From: MWDV01 sp964634255
GTDB lineage: Bacteria; Verrucomicrobiota; Verrucomicrobiia; Limisphaerales; MWDV01
Direction of reading: 5' to 3'
Assembly (NCBI GenBank): GCA_964634255.1
Contig: CAZWJC010000218.1
Span: 1-12,459, forward strand
DNA: 12,459 nt
Each line of letters starts with the position of its first letter. The stretch's first letter is position 1. The notes below the pieces were generated by a model, which saw only the letters and a program-made list of their open reading frames with translations, was not told where the DNA came from and did no database searches. Made by a program: the position numbers and the translations under genes. Of this stretch, positions 5,987-12,459 are shown piece by piece.

Positions 5987-8236
5987 TCACGGCGCGAATG
6001 GTCCACTGCCCGCGCCAGCCCCAGCCGTAACCAGCGTTGGGACAGAGCTTGCCACATCCACGCCGTAGGCGTAGGGCGGCGGGTTCAGTCCGTTGGCTTC
6101 GACGCTCAAGACGTCGGTGCCGGGGATTTGGATCGAGCTCGAATCGCTACCCGCCGACCAGGTGGTATTCACCTCCATGTTGCCGCTTGCGAAGACCTTC
6201 CCGTCAACTCCCTGCGTTCGGTAAAGCTCCCAGACATTCTTCACGCAGTTGAAATAGTTGTTCTCCACCAAGATTTCAGAGGCGATGGCCGCGCGGATGC
6301 AGTTGTTGTTGCCGGCCGCATCATAGAAGTTGTTGTAGCAATGAACGCGGCCAAACCGCACACGCGGCATGCGTTCATGCACCAATTGCCCCCACCAATT
6401 GTGATGGAACGTCACATGCAGCTTGCCGGCGTCCTCGGCCGCATTGTTATCGCTGTGGCCGACGAGGTTTGAAAAGCGGTGCGTATTGGCCGGATTCGTG
6501 TAGTAGAAGTGACACCAAGAAACCGTAATCCAGTCCGCCGCGTGGCTGATGTCCAGACTGCCGTCGTCGCAATCTACAAACGTGCAATGGTCCACCCAGA
6601 TGTTTCGGCAGTCCTGCAAGGTCAAGCCGTCGCCGTCGCCTACGCCATTCGGGTTAGTGAAGATCAGGTTCTGGAGGATGACGTTGGTGTTGCCATACAC
6701 CTTGAGGTTGCCTACGAGCATGGCGTTCGTGCCCACGCCGAGGATCGTCTTGTTGTCCCGGACTCGGACGTTGGAGTCGCCCAGGTTGATCGTGCCCTGG
6801 ACCAGCACGACGCGAGCAACGTCGTCGCCAATGAAGGAGCTGAAATCAGCGAGGTCGTTGGCCGTCACCGTCGCCCCCCCTTTGCCGCCCGTCGTGTTGC
6901 CATTCAACGTCGCATACCCATCCGGCGTGCCGGCCACCGGACTCTGGACCACCGATAGCGCGGCCACCCGGCTGGTTACCGAGCCGACACTGTTCGTCAC
7001 AACCACGTGGTAGCCGCCGGTGTCGCTGGTCTGCGCGTTGGTCACGGTGAACGAACTGGCTGTGGCCCCGGAAACCGCCACCGTGTTTGCATGCCATTGA
7101 TAGGCAAGCGGGGCGGCGCCGGTGGCCACCACGCTGAAGCTAGCATTCTGCCCGGCAATCACGGTCACATCGGTCGGCTCGGTGGTGATGCTGGGCGCGG
7201 TTGGCGGGATGCTGCCGCCCACGAGCAGCCGGAACCAGCGCGCCGCTTCAATCGCGGGAATCGGGTTGGTGCAGTCAAAGTTGCCGCCGGGATCAAAGAA
7301 GTTTGTGGCGGTGGAAATCCAGTCGTCCGCGGTCCACTGGAGATTCGTGGAACTCAGAACCTGGTACGCACCAGCGGGCGTACCGTTCGTACCACGCAGC
7401 ACAAAGCCATCGCCTGCGAAGAATGCCTCGGTGATCCGAGGTTGCGGCTGGAGCGGTGACCCGCTGGCTGGCGTAGCCTCCGCCCAGGTGGTAGCGACGC
7501 GAATTTCATCCATGTAGAGTCCCCCGCTGGCGTCACTGACACTGGGCAACTGCAGCGAGAGCACCGAGGACTGATCGGAATTCGCGGTCGTGGTGAGTGG
7601 CGTGACGCCTGCGTCGATTTCGTCCGACTCGCCTGTCTGCGGATTCAGCCACAGCGCCACCTCATCCGCCCCGGATTGAAAGCGCAGCCGCATCACGATG
7701 AGATACGTCTCGTTCGGGTTCAGCGCCACAACGTGCGTGGCAGACGCGACGCTGCTGTTCTTGAACAGCGTCAACTGCCGCGAAGCGCTGATGCCGACTG
7801 CCGCAGCCAGGTTCCCGCTGCCCGTGCTGTTGCGCAAGCCGACCAATTGCCGGTCCGCTGGCGTTGCCGCCGTGACCTTGAGCAGGAAGGAGAGATAGGC
7901 CGCGTTGCCGTCGCCACTTTGCGCAATAAACGGCGCCGCCAATCGCCGACTCGTCGCGGTGGCGGCGCGCAAGCCAAGTGACGGCGCGGCGCTGACGGGC
8001 GCGAGCGCGGCGAACTCCAAGGCCGCGGCACTCGTGGAGAGGGCGCTACCGGTCCCGGCACTGTTGCCGGCGGACCACTTGGTGTTGAAGCCGCCCACCG
8101 CATTGTTTGCGCCCAACAACGTGCCGTCGCCGTACGAAACCGGGAATGCTTCACTGAACAGCACGTCCGCCCGCGCCCCGAACCGCGCGGTCAGGATCAA
8201 AACCCAGATTAGTCGGGAGGCGGCGTTATTCTTCAT
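5987..8236 (-). CDS. Secreted multidomain pectate lyase (polysaccharide lyase family 1) with an Ig-like domain
   Basis: A 749-residue exported enzyme expected to cleave pectate/polygalacturonate by calcium-dependent beta-elimination. Parts in order: signal peptide about 1-23 (ending ARA); a beta-sandwich region about 25-255 (LFSEAFPVSYGDG...DEIRVATTWAEA); a short module about 265-340 (YQVLSSTNLQW...FDPGGNF...ARWFRLL) often seen in Verrucomicrobia exoproteins; an Ig-like domain about 348-430 (PTDVTVIAGQNASFSVVATG, YQWHAN, SDTGGYHVVVTNSVGS); and a right-handed beta-helix lyase 432-749. Lyase signatures are WVDHCTF (547-553), DDGSLDIS (557-564, likely Ca-binding Asp562), TVSWCHF (571-577), HHNWWG (611-616) and ERMPRVRFG (621-629), which holds the catalytic arginine region. 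There is no PEP-CTERM tail or dockerin, so it is probably released. Pectin lyase activity is a less likely alternative. No clear ribosome binding site. Confidence 0.92.
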   Translation of the reverse strand: MKNNAASRLIWVLILTARFGARADVLFSEAFPVSYGDGTLLGANNAVGGFNTKWSAGNSAGTGSALSTSAAALEFAALAPVSAAPSLGLRAATATSRRLAAPFIAQSGDGNAAYLSFLLKVTAATPADRQLVGLRNSTGSGNLAAAVGISASRQLTLFKNSSVASATHVVALNPNETYLIVMRLRFQSGADEVALWLNPQTGESDEIDAGVTPLTTTANSDQSSVLSLQLPSVSDASGGLYMDEIRVATTWAEATPASGSPLQPQPRITEAFFAGDGFVLRGTNGTPAGAYQVLSSTNLQWTADDWISTATNFFDPGGNFDCTNPIPAIEAARWFRLLVGGSIPPTAPSITTEPTDVTVIAGQNASFSVVATGAAPLAYQWHANTVAVSGATASSFTVTNAQTSDTGGYHVVVTNSVGSVTSRVAALSVVQSPVAGTPDGYATLNGNTTGGKGGATVTANDLADFSSFIGDDVARVVLVQGTINLGDSNVRVRDNKTILGVGTNAMLVGNLKVYGNTNVILQNLIFTNPNGVGDGDGLTLQDCRNIWVDHCTFVDCDDGSLDISHAADWITVSWCHFYYTNPANTHRFSNLVGHSDNNAAEDAGKLHVTFHHNWWGQLVHERMPRVRFGRVHCYNNFYDAAGNNNCIRAAIASEILVENNYFNCVKNVWELYRTQGVDGKVFASGNMEVNTTWSAGSDSSSIQIPGTDVLSVEANGLNPPPYAYGVDVASSVPTLVTAGAGAGSGPFAP

Positions 8237-8454
8237 GCTTCAACAGTGTCCAAGTGCCTTGACGGCTTGCAGCCTGACACGGTCGGGGAATCCGGCAACT
8301 GTCAGTTTCAGCAGGGCCGTGTGAAAAATGAGCACCTGGCGCAACCCTGCCGGCGGAGATTCAATTCGCGTGGACCCATCCCACCGCCGTCGCATCAAGC
8401 AAGAGCCTCGGCTCGCCTTGACCTGCCCCCGGTCACCTGCGACTGTTCGGGCGC
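8237..8454. other. 218-bp divergent intergenic region between pectate lyase and mfd
   Basis: The region holds the upstream sequences of both divergent genes. I see no convincing -35/-10 pair at proper spacing, no stable long hairpin and no small gene. The mfd reading frame is closed by a TGA at 8419-8421, so its start must lie between 8422 and the conserved N-terminus. Confidence 0.4.
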
Positions 8455-11010
8455 TTGGCGCAGGATTTCCAAGTCCCGGCGACGGGCAACCTGTTGGACC
8501 GGGTCATCGCGACTCCCGCCGTGCAATCCTTGGCGCGGCGTTTGGAGGCAGGCCGCGCATTGCCTTGCGCCGGCGTTCACTCGGCAGCGCAACCCTTCCT
8601 CGCAGTCGTCTTGCGCTGGCTTCTTCCGCACCGGCCCATCGTCGTCGTCACAGACCATCTCAAGACGCAGGAGACGTTCCAGCAGGATTTGGAAACGTGG
8701 GCAAAGCTGGAAACTCGAAACTCGAAGGCCGAAGGAAACTCGACGCCCGAAACGGAATCTCCATCTGCCATTTTCCATCCTCCATGCTCACCCCTGTTCT
8801 ATCCCGCTTGGGAGGTACTGCCACACGAGGGCAAGCTCCCGCACGCCGACGTCATCAGCGAGCGGCTGCAAACATTGGTTTCCCTCCTGCCCAACCCGGA
8901 ACGCGAAACGGGGAACGCGGAACTCATCGTCACCAGCGTGGCGGCTTTACTCCAGCGCACGTTCAGCCCGGACGATCTCCGGCAGCGCATCCGCCCGCTG
9001 GCCCGCGGTGATCGGGCCGATCCGCTGGACCTGGTCGAGTGGCTGGAGGCGCAGGGCTACGAACCGGAAGCGCAGGTTACGCAAAAGGGCGACATCGCGT
9101 TGCGGGGCGGCATCCTCGACATCTGGCCGCCCACCAGCCCGTGGCCAGTGCGGTTGGAGTTCTTTGGCGATGAACTGGAATCGTTACGCGAGTTCAATCC
9201 GCTCACGCAGGTTTCGCGCGGGGAGATCGCGGTCATCACGCTGCCGCCGGCCGGGGAGCTGGGGATTCTCAAGTCCGGAATGCGAAGCGCGGAACGCGAA
9301 ATGGAAGCTCCGCTGGCGCTCGCGACGATGCTGGACTATCTGCCGTCCCAGGCGATCGTCCTATGCTGCGAACCGGAACTTTTGGCTGAACGCGCGACCG
9401 AGTACGCGCAGCAAGTGCCCGCGGACGATCCCTTCTTTGTTTCGTGGCCAGAATTCCTGGCGCAAGTAGATCGCCGCGGCATGACGCGGCTGGAAGTGTC
9501 CGAAGGCGAGATGGTGTCGGTCCTTCCAATGAACGATCCGAATACCGTGCCGTCGGCTCTTGCGGAGACTAAGGCTGGCGTGGCCCTGGAAACGGGTTGG
9601 CTCTTCACCGGTCTCGACGCCTTCCGTCCGCTGGGGGAACGCGCGCCCGATCCGCAGATAGCCGAGGCGCAGCGCAGTGAGTTTTTCAATCAACTGCATC
9701 GCTGGCTGCGCCAGGGCAACGCGGTTCACGTGTTCTGCAACAACGACGGCGAGCGGCAGCGGTTCGAGGAAATCTGGGCGGAGCACGGTTTTGACACTCG
9801 CCAACGTGCTGCCGGCATCCTGCCGGCAGAACAAACTGACGTCAACGCGGCGACTGTTGAGCTGTCAATGCCCGCGTTGCACCTTGGCACGCTTTCGCGT
9901 GGCTTTCTGTGCGATGAGGCGAAGCTGGTGGTCGTCACCGACGCCGAGATTTTCGGGCGCTACCGCGTGCAACGTCCGCGCCGGCTCAAGTCGCCGCACG
10001 CCGCCGCCATGCGGTCCGCGCTGGAGATTGACTTCGCGGATTTGGAGGAGGGCGACCTCGTGGTTCACCTGCAGCATGGCATCGGACGCTATCTGGGGTT
10101 GAAAATGTTGCCGGCGGTTTCGAGCCATCGGCAACCGGCCGCCGTCAGTCGGCAATCCGAAACCGAGTGCCTTGTCATCGAGTATGCACCGCGCGAGTTG
10201 GGCGACGAGCCGCCCAGACTCTACGTGCCGGTCAGCGAGGCGCACCTGGTCAGCAAATACGTTGGCGCGGGCAAAGCGCGTCCGCCATTGAACACGCTGG
10301 GGGGCACCCGCTGGGCCAAGGCCAAGGAGCACGCGGAAAAGGCCGTGCGCGACGTCGCCGCGGAGTTGCTGCAAATCCAGGCCGCGCGTGAATCGCAGCC
10401 GGGCCACGCCTTCAAACCCGATGCGCCCTGGCAGCGCGAATTCGAAGGGGCGTTCATCTTTGAGGAAACGCCCGATCAGGTGAAGGCCATCGGCGAGACC
10501 AAGGCCGACATGGAACGCCCCAAGCCGATGGATCGGCTGATTTGCGGCGATGTCGGCTTCGGCAAAACCGAGGTGGCCATCCGTGCCGCGTTCAAAGCGG
10601 TGATGGACGGGCGGCAGGTCGCGGTGCTGGTGCCGACAACGGTGCTGGCGCAACAACACTTCAACACCTTCCGCGAGCGCATGGCGGATTATCCCGTGCG
10701 CATCGAACTGCTTTCGCGTTTCCGGACGCGCGGGGCGCAACAGCGCGTGGTCCGCGACCTGACAGCGGGTGCGGTGGACATCGTCATCGGCACGCACCGG
10801 TTGATCCAAAGCGACATCGTGTTCAAGGACCTCGGCCTGGTGGTGATTGACGAGGAGCAGCGCTTCGGCGTGCTGCACAAGGAGAAGTTCAAGCGCCTGC
10901 GCACGCTGGTGGACGTACTCACGCTCAGCGCCACGCCGATCCCGCGCACGCTTTACCTCGCGCTCACCGGCGCACGCGACATGAGCACCATCCAGACGCC
11001 GCCGCACTCC
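8455..11010 (+). CDS. mfd: Transcription-repair coupling factor Mfd, 3'-truncated at a junction
   Basis: Mfd removes RNA polymerase stalled at DNA lesions and recruits UvrA. The protein is recognisable to about residue 850: a UvrB-like N-terminal module (GGILDIWP 218-225, RLEFFGDELESLREF 233-247), the polymerase-interacting CarD-like domain (EEGDLVVHLQHGIGRYLGL 531-549), Walker A GDVGFGKT (698-705), DEEQRFG (799-805) and motif III SATPIPR (825-831). After IQTPP (846-850) the similarity ends. The frame stays open by chance to 11559, but that tail is antisense to a different gene. The second helicase lobe (motifs IV-VI) and the C-terminal TRCF domain, roughly 300 residues of the usual 1150, are absent, so the product as written could not translocate. 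No ATG is available near the start: TTG at 8455 is the best candidate, CTG at 8437 or 8443 being alternatives, and no Shine-Dalgarno sequence is seen. Several repeat-like peptides interrupt it. Confidence 0.9.
8701..8793 (+). repeat. Dispersed-repeat-like insertion in mfd, GAAACTCGAA type
   Basis: Inside mfd this stretch encodes about residues 83-113 (AKLETRNSKAEGNSTPETES... then SAIFHPPCSP), which is not expected in Mfd between the first helix pair and the LFYPAWEVLPHE segment. The DNA is repetitive: GGAAACTCG occurs at 8709-8717 and again at 8734-8742, with GAAACTCGAA units between, then a pyrimidine-rich block ending CCATTTTCCATCCTCCATGC. Similar 'CGAAATCCGAA' and 'CCATTTTCCATCCTCC' blocks recur in Verrucomicrobiota genomes as far as I recall. 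It keeps the reading frame. Confidence 0.55.
9799..9852 (+). repeat. In-frame palindromic repeat encoding AAGILPAE, in mfd
   Basis: CTGCCGGC (9809-9816) and GCCGGCAG (9822-9829) form a perfect 8-bp inverted repeat around ATCCT. In the Mfd frame it reads RAAGILPAEQ (451-460), in a loop ahead of the LSRGFL segment. AAGILPA-type peptides appear in many unrelated Verrucomicrobiota and Planctomycetota proteins, which marks this as a mobile-like short repeat and not a conserved part of Mfd; this statement is from memory of such genomes, not from a search. Confidence 0.55.
10114..10164 (+). repeat. In-frame repeat-like insertion (TCGGCAA units) in the CarD-like domain of Mfd
   Basis: Residues 554-570 (AVSSHRQPAAVSRQSET) interrupt the CarD-like domain between GRYLGLKMLP and ECLVIEYA, where Mfd normally has only a short beta-turn. 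The DNA contains the unit TCGGCAA twice (10128-10134 and 10149-10155), exactly 21 bases apart, followed by ATCCGAAA, similar to the unit family seen at 8701-8793. The frame is preserved. Confidence 0.45.
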
Positions 11011-11015
11011 CGCCG
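11000..11015. other. Chimeric junction: mfd and a foreign minus-strand gene both break here
   Basis: To the left, the plus strand matches Mfd through IQTPP (codons ending at 11004). To the right, the minus strand encodes a membrane protein whose frame runs unbroken to about 11005-11013 (LPSWLPAG). The few bases CCGCCGCAC may belong to either side, as expected for a short-overlap join. No inverted repeats, target duplication, integrase or tRNA edge is seen. Base composition changes at the same place. An assembly or library chimera is the simplest reading; a real rearrangement is possible. Confidence 0.75.
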
Positions 11016-12459
11016 GAAGCCAGGAAGGCAGACCCGCTCCCAGGTCCTGGCCCACGAACTCCAGAAGACCGCCAGGATCGTCCAGGGGCCGGGCCGAAAT
11101 CAGATAGCGGACGTTGAGCAGGGCCAGCGCCGAGAGGTTCCAGTCCCCGGAGGTGCGCGTGCGCCCGGGAAAGAACTCCAGGTAATGGGTGCGCCGCGAG
11201 TCCGGGTTCCCGAGGAAGATATGGTACCAGTCCCCGTCAAAGCGCTTGGCCGACTCCGGGTCCGCCAGCTGGGGCGCCAGGACTGCGCGCATGAGCCCCT
11301 TGAAATGTTTGTTGAAGAGCACCGCCTTGCCCTCCACCACCTCCAGCCCGGCGGCCTGGGCCACGGAAGGGTGCACGTCCACGCAGGCGACCCGGAAGGG
11401 GTCACGGCGCGCGGTCCGCGCCAGTTCGTTCAGCAGGGGCCGCTCGCCGTACCCTTTGGCGTAGGGAACGTGGCTGTAGGAAAGCCAGGTCTGCTGGAGC
11501 GCGAGCATTCCGGCCAGCCCCAGGCCGGCGGCGAACAGGACGGGAGCCACCCGGGCTAGGCGGGGTCGCCGAGCCCATGCCCCGGCGGCGGCCTCTGGCG
11601 GGACCGTGGCGGCGAGCCAGGGCAGGAGCAGGAAGAGACCGGCCGAAAGCACATGCTGGGCCGAATAGAAAGGCGCGAGCACGGCCACGGCGGCCAGGGC
11701 CTGCCAGGGCTCGGGCAGGAGACCGGCGGCCCGGGCCCTGGACAGGGCTAGGCAGCCGAAGAGAACCTCCAGCGGGGTGAGCAGCCTTTCGATGTTGCCC
11801 AGGTCCATCTTCGCCAGCAAGGTGTCGGCGGCCAGGGCCTTCAGAGGGGAAACGGCCAGGGCGTGGATCGAGGCCACGGCCAACGTGAACAGGAACAGCC
11901 GACGCACGGTCCGGGATATGCGCATGGCCGGAAGGCCCGCCAGGGCCAGGGCCGCTGCGGCCTGATCCTGGCCCAGGGCGGCGAAAAAGCGCTTTCCCGC
12001 CGCGAGAAGCGCCGCAGGAACGCCGGGGAAGTTCAGGGAGTAGCTGCGCTGGGCCAGGGGGATGTACTCGAAGAGCGCGACGATGACCGGGGTGAAAAAC
12101 AGGGCGTACCCGCCCCAGAAGGCCACGGCCGCCAGCAGGGCGCGGCCCGGGGAGGCCAGGCGCCCGGCCAAGACCAGCACCAGCCCGCAATGCAGGATGG
12201 CGAAATGCGGCAGGGTCAGCACCGGATAGGACAGCAGGCAGAGCATCAGGCAGAAGGCCGTGCGTCGGACCCGGACCCAGATCCCGAGCCTGCGGTCCGC
12301 CAGGGAGAGAAAGGCCGTGAAGAACGCCGGAAAGGCATGGACGAATACGAAGTGGGGGATGACGTGGACGGTGGCCAGGACGAAGAGCGCCCCGCCCAGC
12401 AGCGCCTCCCCGGGCTCAAGCCCGAGAACCCGGCGGAGCAGGCGGCGCATCCCCGTTCC
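11010..12459 (-). CDS. Polytopic membrane protein fragment, YfhO/DUF6044-like (both ends missing)
   Basis: A minus-strand coding fragment of about 480 residues. It enters from the right edge (an ATG lies at 12450, but the frame is open to the window end and the opening RRLLRRVLGLEPGEALLGGALF looks internal) and is broken at its C-terminus by the junction near 11010. Residues 15-320, counted from that Met, are mostly hydrophobic with about eight to ten helices. Residues 335-480 are soluble: DPFRVACVDVHPSVAQAAGL, then DWNLSALALLNVRYLISARPL, a pattern typical of YfhO and DUF6044-type proteins, which are large membrane proteins linked to cell-envelope glycan or lipoteichoic acid glycosylation. 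The exact family and substrate are not certain. G+C, around 70% or more by eye, exceeds that of the rest of the window, and the style suggests a high-GC proteobacterium such as a Desulfovibrio relative. The frame formally continues to 9865, but that part is antisense to mfd. Confidence 0.72.

Noticed and set aside
6479..7013. Plus-strand open frames opposite the pectate lyase
   Set aside because: They are antisense to the conserved beta-helix and Ig-like coding sequence, with no start signals.
9865..11004. Continuation of the minus-strand membrane protein frame
   Set aside because: It is antisense to clearly coding Mfd helicase sequence, including Walker A and DEEQ motifs.
11011..11559. C-terminal extension of Mfd rich in Arg, Gly, Pro and Val, as a novel fusion domain
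   Set aside because: It is antisense to a coherent membrane-protein coding frame and has no domain-like pattern; the open frame is a by-product of high G+C.
1..12459. CRISPR array, tRNA, rRNA, insertion sequence, integrase, toxin-antitoxin or phage genes
   Set aside because: No regularly spaced repeats, cloverleaf, transposase motifs or phage proteins were seen by eye on either strand.

Overview
The window looks like one contig from a member of the Verrucomicrobiota (probably a soil or freshwater Pedosphaera/Limisphaerales-like lineage), with a foreign-looking piece attached at its right end. This assignment is an inference. It rests on a PEP-CTERM protein, a large secreted pectate lyase with an Ig-like module and the 'STNLQW...FRLL' type module common in that phylum, genes without clear Shine-Dalgarno sequences, and short dispersed-repeat peptides (AAGILPA type) inside a housekeeping gene. 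No database search was possible.

Layout, left to right. Bases 1-486 are the 3' end of the primary sigma factor gene (rpoD/sigA). A GC-rich stem-loop separates it from a complete UPF0173 metallo-beta-lactamase-fold hydrolase (570-1250). Facing it is a lower-GC gene of unknown function encoding a three-helix membrane protein (2028-1402, minus). A 331-bp divergent intergenic region follows, then a P1B-4 type heavy-metal ATPase (2360-4720, plus), identified by its SPC and HEGST transmembrane motifs. A convergent intergenic region with two hairpins, one a convincing terminator, separates it from two minus-strand genes for exported proteins: a PEP-CTERM protein (5845-4898) and a multidomain family 1 pectate lyase (8236-5987). 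These two probably belong to extracellular polysaccharide use and surface display.

From about 8455 the plus strand encodes Mfd, the transcription-repair coupling factor. It is intact through the UvrB-like, CarD-like and first helicase domains but stops abruptly after motif III, near base 11005. Beyond that point the DNA is visibly richer in G+C and carries a minus-strand polytopic membrane protein (YfhO/DUF6044-like), itself cut off at the same point. Two unrelated genes broken at one base in opposite orientation, with no insertion sequence or repeat between them, point most simply to a chimeric contig join and not to a new fusion gene.

No new defence, secretion or mobile system was found. 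The most useful observations are the junction, several short repeat-derived peptide insertions kept in frame within Mfd, and the cysteine-rich N-terminus of the metal ATPase.
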